Notes: a model not told the origin generated them from the sequence alone. DNA of 64,000 nucleotides from Paenibacillus_E allorhizoplanae (GCF_927798215.1 NZ_CAKMMW010000004.1:1-64000), one strand, 5' to 3'. Positions 1 through 8,522 are shown, numbered from the stretch's first letter. A program made the numbers and translations.

Positions 1-7
1 GGTTTGT

Positions 8-40
8 GGGTTGGGGGTTGGGGGTTGGTTTGGGTTAGGG
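8..40 (+). other. G-tract run, candidate G-quadruplex
   Basis: The first 40 bases hold five G-runs of three or more (8-10, 13-17, 20-24, 32-34, 38-40) separated by TT, TT, a longer T/G stretch and TTA. This satisfies the usual G3+N1-7 quadruplex pattern on the + strand. The rest of 1-222 is T/G-rich and I see no gene in it apart from the promoter and ribosome binding site noted separately. Confidence 0.4.
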
Positions 41-152
41 AAAGGTTTGCTATGCGTTAGTTTGATTTGGATGGTTTTGCTCGGAATGCTGTGTTGAAGA
101 TGTTTTGTATGGATGTTCGCATATAAGGTCGATTTACGGTTTGTGTTTCATG

Positions 153-180
153 GTGACATTTATCATCTTTGGGTTATAAT
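153..180 (+). promoter_or_regulatory. candidate sigma-A promoter of the broken DsbA-type gene
   Basis: GTGACA at 153-158 and a perfect TATAAT at 175-180 are separated by 16 bases. The ATG lies 42 bases downstream, behind a GAAGGAG ribosome binding site at 206-212. The gene it would serve is interrupted, so promoter and ribosome binding site both look intact although the protein does not. Confidence 0.5.
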
Positions 181-222
181 GTTGAATGGAGCTGAAGCAA
201 TGTTTGAAGGAGTTTATTCGAT

Positions 223-864
223 ATGAGAATTGAGATATTTCAAGATTTAGTCTGTCCTTGGTGCCGCATCGGGAAGAAGAATTTGATGGATGCGCTAGAA
301 TAATTTACTGCAGAACCTGTTGAGTTGCATTATCGCGCGTATCAACTTGATCCTTCGACACCCGTCGAAGGTGCAGATTTCGCGACGCTTATGCGTACTA
401 AATTTCGCGCTGATGAGAGCAAACTGCAAGCAATGCTCCAACAAGTGACTCAGGCTGGACAGGCATCGGGTTTACATTTTGATTTTGCGCAAATCACGAA
501 AATGCCAAATACATTAAAAGCGCATCAGCTCATTGCGATCGCACCTGAAGAAGTCAAGCAGCAGCTTGTTGAGGTCTTGTTCAAATCTTATTTTGAGGAT
601 GGAAAAGATATTGGTCACATCGATTTTCTTCTTGAAGCCGCTAGTCTGCATGGCATGGATCTGCATCAAACTCGTATCCAACTTGCTGCTAAACAAGGTC
701 TTGAGCAGGTTGAAGATGACATTGCTTTTGCCGTTCAAGCCGGCGTAACAGGGGTCCCCTTTTTCGTAATTAACCGTAAATATGCGTTAACAGGTGCTCA
801 ACCCGCAGCAACTTTTCTGCAAGCATTGGAGCAAATTAGTGCAGAGGGTACGTATGAAGCGTGA
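223..864 (+). pseudogene. DsbA/FrnE-family thiol oxidoreductase, interrupted by an in-frame stop
   Basis: The ATG at 223 follows GAAGGAG by 10 bases and opens with MRIEIFQDLVCPWCRIGKK, the thioredoxin-fold beta strand plus CPWC active-site motif of FrnE/DsbA-family oxidoreductases. After 26 codons the frame meets TAA at 301-303, then continues open to 864 with the expected helical insert and the cis-proline region (TGVPFFVINRKYALTGAQ). Ignoring the stop, the product would be 213 residues, normal for the family. The family homologues I know have a sense codon here; CAA (Gln) to TAA would explain it. A downstream start (TTG 325) has no ribosome binding site and would lack the catalytic cysteines, so the gene is probably inactive unless the stop is a sequencing error. 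A terminator follows. Confidence 0.8.
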
Positions 865-880
865 TCTAAAGTTCAATATC

Positions 881-913
881 ACCCGGCATCTCCACGTGGA
901 GAGTCGGGTTTTT
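881..913 (+). terminator. rho-independent terminator
   Basis: Stem ACCCG...CGGGT enclosing the perfect palindrome TCTCCACGTGGAGA (889-902), followed by TTTTT. It ends the DsbA-type transcript and separates it from the LTA-synthase-like gene. Confidence 0.8.
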
Positions 914-940
914 ATAAACTGATAAATAGGAGTTTTACGA

Positions 941-3034
941 ATGACTACTTTACTTAAGACACTTAAGCAGCTGCCTACTCGCGCAATGATTGTGATACTT
1001 CCGTTTTTATTGATGTGTATGGTTGAATATTTGGAAAGGGGCACTTACAAGGAGTTCCATCATTGGATGACAACGTATCCTTTAGCCATGGTGCTTGCCT
1101 ATTTCGTTGTTGGAGCCATGTATTTGTTTCTTATCGCTGTTACTGGTGGTTCTAAGCTGTCGTTTTGGCTCCTTTGTGCCTTTTTGTTGCCACTTGGGGC
1201 GATTAGCGGCAGTAAGTTAAAGGCGATTGGCGCACCTTATTATCCATGGGATCTTTATTTTAATAACCAACTTATGGCGTATAGGAAGTTTTTGAGCGAA
1301 TATTTTACGAATCGTATTGTTGGATATACCTTGTTGTTTATAGTTATTGTGGCTTGTTTGTTTCATCTCATTTTACGCAATCGTAAAATGAAGCTTCACT
1401 GGATCGAACGCAGTGTTTACGGTGTAATCGCAGTTGTAATGGCAACTAGTTTGTATGCGGATAAGCCCCTTTCGTTTACAAAACTATATGGGATTTACAC
1501 GGTCCCCTGGGATCAAACGATTACCTATGATGAAAATGGTTATTTGTTCTCAACTGTTCAAATGCTTAACTTTTTACATGTAGCGAAACCAGATGGATAC
1601 AGTAAGAACGCAATTACGTCTCTTCTGGACGAAATCCCAGAAAAACCAGCTACAAATGACAAAAAACCAAATATTATTGTTTTGCTAGGAGAGTCCTTTT
1701 TTGATCCGACGACGATGAAAAATGTAACTTTTAGCCGCGATCCTATTCCACATTTGCATGAGTTGCAGAAAAAATTCACAAGCGGCAAGATGTTATCTCC
1801 TCAATTCGGGGGTAGTACAGCAAATGTTGAATTTGAGGTTTTATCGGGGAACTCCATGCGTTTTTTCGGAAAATCACCTGATAAAATCATTCCCTATATC
1901 GAATATATGAATCACGGTGTCGACTCTTTAGCAAGCATTACAACTAGACAAGGATATACGGCAACCGCGATCAATCCATTTTTCAGTTATTTCTTTGATA
2001 GCAGAAAAGTGTATAAGCATTTCGGATTTTCCCGATTTATCTCAAGTGAATATTTCCCGAATGATTTCTCAGGACCTAATTATGCGGATCATGCTGTTGT
2101 GAACAAAATTATTGAGGAAACAGAAAAAAGTGCTGGACCTGATTTCATTTTTGCTAATACGATGGAAAATCACCATCCTTACCCTCCCGATAAATTTAAT
2201 AAAAATACGATTCAGGTTACTGGTGATATTTCGGCAGAGTCAAAAAGTATTCTAGAAACTTATGCACAAGGCATTACAGCTACGGATCAGGCTCTGCAAT
2301 CTTTGGTTGATTATTATTCAAAAAAGTCAGATCCGACGATTATTTTGTTTTTCGGGGACCATTTCCCTTTCTTTGAGGAAGATTATAAAGTATATCGTGA
2401 TGCCAAATATGTGTTGCCTAATGACCCCGATCTGTATACGAAGACACATTACACACCTTTTGTAATATGGAATAACTTCGTCCCTGCTGACCAAGAGAAA
2501 CTGAATTTAACTTCTAGTCCTTCATTTTTGGGGCCTATGCTATTGCATTTGGCAGGTATAAAGGGAAGTTATTATACGGATTATTTATATGATTTATCAA
2601 AGAAAATACCAGTCATTCCTCCCCAAGACATGTGGTCGACATTTAACATTAAGGAGAGCGATCTCACTGGGTATGAGAAGCTGCAGTATGATAATCTGTT
2701 CGGGGGCAGATACGGCTATGAAGCGAAAGGATACAAAGATACGATTGTCCAACCCGCGTATACGTTAGGATATGGTGATCCTATCATTTCAAAAGTCACG
2801 GTAGAAGACAAAAAAGTTAAAGTAACAGGTTCGCCATTTTTCTCATCCTGTAATGTATATATTGATGGGCAGGAAGTTAAGTCTAATTTCGATGGAAAAG
2901 ATACGCTTTATGTTGATATCGCATCTAATCCTGTAATTGAACTAGGTAAGTCGCAACAAGTTGAAGTACGTATATATGATGATAAAAAGATGAAAATCGG
3001 TCAATCCAATCTTTATACATTACCATCGTCATGA
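941..3034 (+). CDS. LTA synthase family protein (membrane sulfatase-fold phosphotransferase)
   Basis: 697 residues. About five membrane segments lie within residues 15-175, followed by an extracellular alkaline-phosphatase/sulfatase domain. Metal and catalytic positions of LtaS can be placed: Glu251 in IVLLGES, the nucleophile Thr293 in GGSTANVEFE and Asp473-His474 in FFGDHFP. Known LtaS enzymes transfer glycerol-phosphate from phosphatidylglycerol to lipoteichoic acid on the outer membrane face; whether this divergent member makes LTA, primes it or modifies another polymer cannot be told from sequence. After about residue 610 there is an extra beta-rich tail not present in Staphylococcus LtaS. 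The ATG follows TAGGAG by about 9 bases. The gene is monocistronic, between two strong terminators. A paralog with the same architecture is at 8692-10806. Confidence 0.85.
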   Translation: MTTLLKTLKQLPTRAMIVILPFLLMCMVEYLERGTYKEFHHWMTTYPLAMVLAYFVVGAMYLFLIAVTGGSKLSFWLLCAFLLPLGAISGSKLKAIGAPYYPWDLYFNNQLMAYRKFLSEYFTNRIVGYTLLFIVIVACLFHLILRNRKMKLHWIERSVYGVIAVVMATSLYADKPLSFTKLYGIYTVPWDQTITYDENGYLFSTVQMLNFLHVAKPDGYSKNAITSLLDEIPEKPATNDKKPNIIVLLGESFFDPTTMKNVTFSRDPIPHLHELQKKFTSGKMLSPQFGGSTANVEFEVLSGNSMRFFGKSPDKIIPYIEYMNHGVDSLASITTRQGYTATAINPFFSYFFDSRKVYKHFGFSRFISSEYFPNDFSGPNYADHAVVNKIIEETEKSAGPDFIFANTMENHHPYPPDKFNKNTIQVTGDISAESKSILETYAQGITATDQALQSLVDYYSKKSDPTIILFFGDHFPFFEEDYKVYRDAKYVLPNDPDLYTKTHYTPFVIWNNFVPADQEKLNLTSSPSFLGPMLLHLAGIKGSYYTDYLYDLSKKIPVIPPQDMWSTFNIKESDLTGYEKLQYDNLFGGRYGYEAKGYKDTIVQPAYTLGYGDPIISKVTVEDKKVKVTGSPFFSSCNVYIDGQEVKSNFDGKDTLYVDIASNPVIELGKSQQVEVRIYDDKKMKIGQSNLYTLPSS

Positions 3035-3088
3035 CAAAAGCCCCCTACGAATAGGATGAAGCATATCCTACTCATAGGGGGCTTTTGT
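3034..3088. terminator. long bidirectional-looking terminator
   Basis: Arms ACAAAAGCCCCCTA (3034-3047) and TAGGGGGCTTTTGT (3075-3088) are perfectly complementary, with an inner ATAGGAT/ATATCCTA stem. It overlaps the stop codon of the LTA-synthase-like gene and runs up to the start of the YmaF-like gene. Confidence 0.85.
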
Positions 3089-3091
3089 GTG

Positions 3092-3472
3092 ATGAGGCGC
3101 ATTCCACCAGCTCATGTACATTTCTTCACAACGTTAACTACGGAAGAACTAGGGCACCATCATCTTTTGCGACTGTACACGTTCAATGTGAACGGTACTT
3201 CTTATGACCAACATGTCCATCAATATCAAGGTATTTCAGGGATTAAATATGGTCATTATCACGCTTTTTATGGCGTTACTGGCCCGCCAATTGCTGTAGC
3301 GAACGGAGCTCATATTCATTTGCTCCAAGGTGTTGTGGATCTTAATCTATACAACACTGGAAGACGCGGTGCGCTTGCTAAATCTGCACAAATGGAAGGG
3401 ATCATTGTAGAGCTCCATCAGCATGCTTATCAAGGTTATTCGTCAATCGGTTTTGGATATGAACCTTGGTAG
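3092..3472 (+). CDS. YmaF-like histidine-rich small protein
   Basis: 127 residues from ATG 3092. An earlier in-frame start at 3056 would lie inside the terminator hairpin, so I prefer 3092; the TAGGGGG of the terminator arm could act as its ribosome binding site. The protein has no signal peptide or membrane segment and is rich in paired histidines: HVHFF, HHHL, HVHQ, HYHAF, HIHLL and HQHAY, spaced roughly every 20 residues. This repeated H-x-H pattern resembles the Bacillus YmaF family, whose function is not known to me. The spacing suggests a beta-repeat with metal-binding or catalytic histidines, an inference only. The neighbouring epimerase gene is convergent and ends 1 base away. Confidence 0.6.
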   Translation: MRRIPPAHVHFFTTLTTEELGHHHLLRLYTFNVNGTSYDQHVHQYQGISGIKYGHYHAFYGVTGPPIAVANGAHIHLLQGVVDLNLYNTGRRGALAKSAQMEGIIVELHQHAYQGYSSIGFGYEPW

Positions 3473-3473
3473 C

Positions 3474-4451
3474 TTACTTCGTTTCAATACGAATTGCCCA
3501 GTTGAAGGCGAAGGTTGCACCTGGTTCCAAGCTTCGCGCACCTGTGATTTCAGCCGGATATGATTCATTGAACACATTCATGATGCTTGTGTAAGGTTCA
3601 AGGGAAACTGCGTTTGACCATGGCGCTGTGAATAGAACGTGAATTGGGAATTTGTCACCCATATCAAAGATAAGTTTCGTGTTACGAGCTTCGTATGCAA
3701 TTTCGCATATTTGTGACCCAGATGCGATGCTCAGCATCTGTGATCCGCCAGGATATCCTGGCAGCGACGAGACCTTCGCGCCCTCCTGCAAGGCCGCTGA
3801 GAGCGCTGTCGGCACAGGCACCCCTGCCGCAAACCCACCAGCGGTAAGCGGCCATTCTGCTGCCGCTGGAATGGTTACCCGCACACGGTCGGCTTCGCCC
3901 TCCGCGAACGCGAAGTATGGGTGAAAGCCAAGTGAAAGCGGCATGGCATTGCCGCCTCGGTTGGCGATTTCACCGCTGAGCGACAGCGTACCGTCCTGCA
4001 GACGGTACGTAAAGCGGAAGCATGCGGCGTGTGGGAAATACGCCAGCATGTCCGGTGTCTCCGCGATGTCAAACTCCGCGGAGACATAAGCCCCGCCAGC
4101 TGCGTCCACGCCGCTGGCAACGACCTTCCACGGCCGCTCGCGCAGCTGGCCGTGGGCGTGATCTGGCTCCCGATTCGCCGGGAGCCGGTATTCGCGGCCA
4201 CCGAAGGTGAAGGCCGCTTCTTTTACACGCCCCGGCGGGAACAGAATGGGCACGCCGTAGCGCGAGGAATTGACGCGAAGCTCCGACAAATCGTCGGGCT
4301 TCGCGATGTAACTGTGGTTCCGCACATCGAAGCGGAACAGGTGTAGACCGACGGCCGGAATAATTTCGGCCACGGCTTCATTCAAGTGGTCGACGAGTTG
4401 AAGCGTCGACTCCCCTTCCCATTCACTATGTATAATTTCATACTGGCTCAA
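3474..4451 (-). CDS. aldose 1-epimerase family protein
   Basis: 325 residues with the galactose-mutarotase beta-sandwich signature: YGVPILFPPGR near residue 66, HGQLRERPW near 100 with the first catalytic-type histidine, LGFHPYF near 173 with the second, and a C-terminal LEPYTSIMNVF segment where the catalytic Glu is expected. It probably interconverts anomers of a free hexose in the cytoplasm, feeding Leloir-type galactose use. The start is TTG at 4451: it stands 8 bases after AAGGGGG and no better in-frame start is near. The central part of the gene (about 3740-4400) is clearly richer in G+C than its ends and its neighbours. No sugar operon is attached; the upstream gene on the same strand is a CPBP protease 16 bases away, so the two may be cotranscribed. 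Confidence 0.85.
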   Translation of the reverse strand: MSQYEIIHSEWEGESTLQLVDHLNEAVAEIIPAVGLHLFRFDVRNHSYIAKPDDLSELRVNSSRYGVPILFPPGRVKEAAFTFGGREYRLPANREPDHAHGQLRERPWKVVASGVDAAGGAYVSAEFDIAETPDMLAYFPHAACFRFTYRLQDGTLSLSGEIANRGGNAMPLSLGFHPYFAFAEGEADRVRVTIPAAAEWPLTAGGFAAGVPVPTALSAALQEGAKVSSLPGYPGGSQMLSIASGSQICEIAYEARNTKLIFDMGDKFPIHVLFTAPWSNAVSLEPYTSIMNVFNESYPAEITGARSLEPGATFAFNWAIRIETK

Positions 4452-4467
4452 AGATGAATCCCCCTTA

Positions 4468-5388
4468 CTACATATTGTCTTTCATAATAGGTTGCGTTGT
4501 ATGGTTAAAACGATTTCGCGTTTGATAATAGTTATAAATCATTATGATGCCAAGCACAAGAATTATGCTCGTAATTAAGCTTCCTTCTGCCCCAAAAGCT
4601 CCTCCAGACAAGTAAATAGTACCTTTCGTTTCTGTCGTAATGAGTGACGACATGGGAATCCCTGAAACATCAAAGCCAAATATACATCCCTGCATGAAAT
4701 TCCATGCTAAATGCAGCCCTATGGGCATCCATAGACTACCTGTCAACTCACGACACAAACCCATCAAAAGTCCTGCCAAAAGGATATTGATAAAAGGCAG
4801 AGCCGTCGTCCACATCCCTGGATTAAAGCTATGCAGCAGGCCGAAAACAATCGTCGACACCCCTACAGCTATTGTCGGCCCTAAGCGATTTTTCACAAGA
4901 CCTTGTAAATACCCGCGTGCAAACAGCTCTTCATTGATCGCTACGCCAATAAAGAGAAGAAAGCTCCCGCCTATTGCATAACCCTTTGATAAGCTCCATT
5001 CCACTTGAACAAAATGGATGCCTCCGAATAGCCATATCACTAAGCTGCTAAGGGTTATCAGCACGGCCCCCCATAGGAAACCTTCTCCAAACCGACGGCC
5101 GAACTGAACCGTGTGCAGTCCTAATTTCCAACCCTTTTTCCGCTCAAATAAATAGAAACCTAAACAAACACCACTTATAAAACCTACAATCTGTGCCCAT
5201 AATGACGCTTTAATAAAAAAGGGATTACTCGTGACAGCCTCCATGCTTACGATAAGATCTGGGTTTAACCTCACGACAAAGACAGCTGCAGCAATAGATA
5301 AAATGACCGTAATAACGATGATAAAAATGAGGGTTAGCAGTACTTTCCCCACAATCTGAAGGATTGGAAATGATCTTCTCTTCTTCAC
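4468..5388 (-). CDS. CPBP family intramembrane glutamic endopeptidase
   Basis: 306 residues with about eight hydrophobic segments. The CPBP/Abi (Rce1-like) motifs are all present: EE at 153-154 with Arg158 in NEELFARG, His186 in FGLLHSF and His226/Asn230 in GLHLAWN. These residues form the intramembrane active site in the family, which includes CAAX prenyl proteases, bacteriocin self-immunity proteins and SpdC/YdiL-like regulators; the substrate here is unknown. The start is GTG at 5388; AGGAG lies 15 bases upstream, a rather long spacing, and an in-frame TGA rules out a longer form. It is divergent from the histidine kinase gene and shares its 145-base upstream region. Confidence 0.8.
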   Translation of the reverse strand: MKKRRSFPILQIVGKVLLTLIFIIVITVILSIAAAVFVVRLNPDLIVSMEAVTSNPFFIKASLWAQIVGFISGVCLGFYLFERKKGWKLGLHTVQFGRRFGEGFLWGAVLITLSSLVIWLFGGIHFVQVEWSLSKGYAIGGSFLLFIGVAINEELFARGYLQGLVKNRLGPTIAVGVSTIVFGLLHSFNPGMWTTALPFINILLAGLLMGLCRELTGSLWMPIGLHLAWNFMQGCIFGFDVSGIPMSSLITTETKGTIYLSGGAFGAEGSLITSIILVLGIIMIYNYYQTRNRFNHTTQPIMKDNM

Positions 5389-5470
5389 TTCGATTTCGGT
5401 TCACTCCTTTCGTCTATGAACAATTCGAGAATTTATGCCCAAATCCTCCCATTTCTTAGAAAGGAAACTC

Positions 5471-5499
5471 TTGTGCAAACGATTACGTCATGCCACAAT
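5471..5499 (+). promoter_or_regulatory. candidate promoter with cre-like overlap
   Basis: TTGTGC (5471-5476) and CACAAT (5494-5499) are 17 bases apart, 35 bases before the histidine kinase ATG. TGCAAACGATTACG (5474-5487) matches 12 of 14 positions of the CcpA cre consensus TGWAANCGNTNWCA. Both matches are imperfect. Confidence 0.3.
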
Positions 5500-5533
5500 A
5501 AGACTATATATTGACTCGATTGAGGGGGAACAC

Positions 5534-6883
5534 ATGCTTTTTGTCCTATTTGCACTTTGGTTCATCGCATCAGGACTACTTATAGTAGATCCCGGTTCAC
5601 GTACCATGCGCTGGATGAGCGCGGTGGCTTTTACCGGCGGTTCTGGAGCGTTAGCAGCTGTCATATCCGCGGATATCATTCCCTATTTTCAGGTAACATC
5701 ACCAAATCCATCACTAAGTGCATTCTTTTATCGTGTGATGAGCATCTGCTCCTTACTTTCCTATTATGGCTTACCCTACGCTTTCGCAATGCTATCCTTA
5801 GCCTATCATTCCACTTGGCAGAAGCCTCTTCTGCGCACATGGTTACCGCTAGTATTGCTAGTACCGCCACTTGTCTGTTTGATCTTATTGCCAGGGTATA
5901 CCGAAGAAATGCCCATAGAATTCAGCGTAGTCGCGATCTGGGCCTTCCCATACATCTTCATAGGTGCTTTACTGATTGTACTCAAAAAGGAACATCTCCC
6001 GGCCATGAGGCGAACCCATTTGTTCACCTGCCTAGCACTGATTCCACCCATACTTTGTGTTGGTGTGCTCAATTATGTCATGCCCAGCTTCGGTTTTTAT
6101 CGATTGTGGATCTATCATGTATGGATTTTGGCCTTTGTGGTCCCTTTCTTTGTATTTACGTTTTTCAAATATGGGTTTCTCGGTATCAGGCTGCTCATTG
6201 AGCGCCGTAAGCTGGATTCTACGCTCCGCGCCATTACGTCTGGTACGGCCATTCTTAACCATGCCATCAAAAATGATGTAGGAAAAATGCGGTTATTTCT
6301 GGAAAAGATGAACCAACATGCAACAGACACAGGGCAAACCGAACTTATACAGGACATTCATGTGGTCATGAACGCCTCTAGACATATTCAGGAAATGATT
6401 AGCCGTGTTCATGAGCAAACACAAGAATTGCCCCTGCGCATTTCACAGGTTGACGTCGTTCAGTTGCTGCAAGATGTGCTAGAATCCCTAGAAGTCTATT
6501 TAGGAAAGATTCATGTAATTGTTGAGTTGCCTGATCAGCTCGAACTTAAACTTGATCAGATCCAGGTCACAGAAACATTAACAAACATTCTTATGAATGC
6601 CATCGAAGCGATGAGCAGCGGTGGAGATCTTTCTATAAAAGCTTTTTCAAACAAGAAAAATATGGTTCTTGAAATTAAAGATACAGGCATGGGCATGGAG
6701 AAATCCGTCCTCAAGCAAGCAGTAGAACCTTTTTACACGACAAAAAGTGGTAACCGGAATAACTTTGGTCTCGGCCTAGCTTATTGCTATAGCGTCATGA
6801 AAAAACATGGTGGTAGTTTGGAAATTAGCAGTGAACCCGGTAAAGGTACAAGTGTTTATTTGACATTTCCGGGACAGCGTTAG
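5534..6883 (+). CDS. membrane sensor histidine kinase
   Basis: 449 residues from ATG 5534, which follows GAGGGGG by 5 bases; a longer in-frame ORF from 5435 has no ribosome binding site. The N-terminal half is about seven membrane segments with almost no extracellular domain, so the signal is probably sensed in or at the membrane. The cytoplasmic part has an H-box at about His243 (LNHAIKND) and an ATP-binding domain with N-box (NILMNAIEAM, ~351), G1 (DTGMGM, ~382) and G2 (FGLGLAY, ~411). It autophosphorylates and would pass phosphate to the response regulator encoded 26 bases downstream. The divergent CPBP protease is a possible partner or target. The specific signal is unknown. Confidence 0.85.
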   Translation: MLFVLFALWFIASGLLIVDPGSRTMRWMSAVAFTGGSGALAAVISADIIPYFQVTSPNPSLSAFFYRVMSICSLLSYYGLPYAFAMLSLAYHSTWQKPLLRTWLPLVLLVPPLVCLILLPGYTEEMPIEFSVVAIWAFPYIFIGALLIVLKKEHLPAMRRTHLFTCLALIPPILCVGVLNYVMPSFGFYRLWIYHVWILAFVVPFFVFTFFKYGFLGIRLLIERRKLDSTLRAITSGTAILNHAIKNDVGKMRLFLEKMNQHATDTGQTELIQDIHVVMNASRHIQEMISRVHEQTQELPLRISQVDVVQLLQDVLESLEVYLGKIHVIVELPDQLELKLDQIQVTETLTNILMNAIEAMSSGGDLSIKAFSNKKNMVLEIKDTGMGMEKSVLKQAVEPFYTTKSGNRNNFGLGLAYCYSVMKKHGGSLEISSEPGKGTSVYLTFPGQR

Positions 6884-6909
6884 ACTTGCGGAGGAGAGGG
6901 AATATCGGA

Positions 6910-7620
6910 ATGGATGCAATTCGCATACTCATCGTGGAAGATGATTTAGACTGGCTGCGCGGTCTGACGGATTACTTGAATCGTCAAGGAGATATGACTG
7001 TCGTGGAGAGCCGATCTACAGCAGAAGATGCTCAAGCGTTATTTAGTCAGGCCACGCCTTCTGCTGATGTCGTACTTATGGATATTATGCTTCAAAATGA
7101 ACCCGCGGGCATAAGTCTTGCGGAGCAAGCCTTCTTGTCTTGGGGAGCCAAAGTCATCATGTTAACCTCCATGGAGGAAAAGGATTTCATTTTCCGTTCC
7201 TTTCAAGCAGGTGCGATTGATTATCAAATTAAGTCTCGTTTCGAGGAGCTCCCAGGCATTATTCGGGCTGCACATGCGCGCAAGTCCGCTATTAATGCAG
7301 CTGTTTCTGAACAAATGCGCGAGGAGTTCCGCAGACTCAAACGGCTGGAGCAGCAATTCAAGATCAAAGAGGTCCGGGATCTCATAACCCCAACGGAGCT
7401 TCAAGTTCTTGATATGATCGATCAAGGCCATACGCAGACGGAAATTGCGAACCGTTTCTTCATTTCATTGCGAACAGTTAAAATTCATGTTGGGCATATT
7501 TTGAAAAAGCTCGGAAGCCCGAGCAGCAAGGATGCTGCTCAGCAGTTAAGAAATTTAGGGTTTTTCGAGCGAGGTTCTTCACAAAAGGATAATGAAATCA
7601 AGAAGGAGAAATCCGATTAG
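6910..7620 (+). CDS. NarL/FixJ-type response regulator
   Basis: 236 residues. The receiver domain starts with ILIVEDD and carries the phosphoacceptor Asp58 (VVLMDIML), Thr around 91 (VIMLTSM) and Lys around 111 (DYQIKSR). A linker of about 30 charged residues leads to a LuxR-type helix-turn-helix (about 158-205: LITPTELQVL, TQTEIANRF, SLRTVKIHV). The ATG at 6910 is chosen because the GGAGGAGAGGG at 6890-6900 is then correctly placed; a TTG at 6886 would lie upstream of this site. It is the partner of the kinase just upstream and probably a DNA-binding activator. Its stop codon overlaps the convergent YitT gene by 4 bases, with no hairpin terminator between them. Confidence 0.88.
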   Translation: MDAIRILIVEDDLDWLRGLTDYLNRQGDMTVVESRSTAEDAQALFSQATPSADVVLMDIMLQNEPAGISLAEQAFLSWGAKVIMLTSMEEKDFIFRSFQAGAIDYQIKSRFEELPGIIRAAHARKSAINAAVSEQMREEFRRLKRLEQQFKIKEVRDLITPTELQVLDMIDQGHTQTEIANRFFISLRTVKIHVGHILKKLGSPSSKDAAQQLRNLGFFERGSSQKDNEIKKEKSD

Positions 7621-8522
7621 TGGATATCTTTCTTCTTGAATCTTCCGCCTTTGACATCATGGATATTGCCAACTGCAAGAAATGCTTTGGGGTCAAGTCC
7701 ATCCACGATGGATTTCAACTTGGCTTCTTCCAAACGCGTAATCACACAAAAGATAACCTTCTTGTTATCACCAGAGAATCCGCCTTCACCTTCTAAATAG
7801 GTGACCCCGCGTCCTAAGCGGTCCATGATAGCCCCGCCTATCTCTCTAAAGTTGTCACTAATAATCCACACCGACTTCGACTCATCGAACCCTTCAATGG
7901 TGACATCAATCATTTTATAAGCAATAAAATAAGCGATTAACGAGTACATGGCACGGTCCCAGGTATAGACAAACCCTGCACTTCCAAGAATGAATAAGTT
8001 TAGAAACATAACGATCTCACCGACCGAGAAAGGAATTTTTTTCGAAACGAGAATCGCAACGATTTCTGTCCCATCCAGTGATCCCCCAAAACGAATAACC
8101 ATCCCCACGCCTATGCCAAGAATAATCCCGCCGAATACCGCGGCTAACAACGGATCATTCGTAAGCTCCTTCACAGGATGAAGCAAGGCCGTACCTGTCG
8201 ACATGACAAGAATAGCGAAAAGCGTAGATAAAGCAAAGGTTTTACCAATCAATTTATAACCAATGAATAAAAAAGGAATATTTAATAAGAACAGGAACAC
8301 ACCGATCGGCCCTTGTGTTAAATAAGATAAAATGATCGAAATTCCCGTAATGCCTCCATCAATAATTCGATTCGGCACTAAAAAAATTTCTAACCCAACA
8401 GACATTAAAACGGCACCAATGAATAAGAACAATCCACGACGAAAAAAAGCACTTTTTGTCATTTTTCGATGTTGAAGCTGCATGACTGCTTCTCTTTTTA
8501 GCTGCATTTGTTCTTTGGCCAT
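7617..8522 (-). CDS. YitT family membrane protein (DUF161/DUF2179)
   Basis: 301 residues. After a basic N-terminus there are about six membrane segments (residues 28-195) with the family motifs GGITGISII near residue 58 and FGGSLDGTEIVAI near 145, then a cytoplasmic DUF2179 domain (about 220-290) ending in GNIHDVKGGRFK. Members are abundant in Bacillales and often thought to be transporters; no substrate is established. The ATG follows TAGGGGGG by about 10 bases. It is transcribed away from the second LTA-synthase-like gene and converges with the response regulator gene. Confidence 0.85.
   Translation of the reverse strand: MAKEQMQLKREAVMQLQHRKMTKSAFFRRGLFLFIGAVLMSVGLEIFLVPNRIIDGGITGISIILSYLTQGPIGVFLFLLNIPFLFIGYKLIGKTFALSTLFAILVMSTGTALLHPVKELTNDPLLAAVFGGIILGIGVGMVIRFGGSLDGTEIVAILVSKKIPFSVGEIVMFLNLFILGSAGFVYTWDRAMYSLIAYFIAYKMIDVTIEGFDESKSVWIISDNFREIGGAIMDRLGRGVTYLEGEGGFSGDNKKVIFCVITRLEEAKLKSIVDGLDPKAFLAVGNIHDVKGGRFKKKDIH

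Noticed and set aside
2..97. Open frame giving a Gly/Leu/Val/Trp-rich peptide at the left edge
   Set aside because: It has no start codon in the window and the residues are what T/G-rich DNA gives in any frame; nothing supports a real gene end.
325..864. Stand-alone 179-residue reading frame starting with TTG
   Set aside because: It is the tail of the DsbA-type gene after the stop at 301-303; the TTG has no ribosome binding site and the product would lack the CPWC site.
3875..4346. Overlapping frames on both strands inside the epimerase gene
   Set aside because: They are by-products of the G+C-rich segment; the products are Arg/Pro-rich without any recognisable motif.
5557..6201. 214-residue + strand frame inside the histidine kinase gene
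   Set aside because: It is shifted relative to the kinase, which has all expected motifs and a good start.
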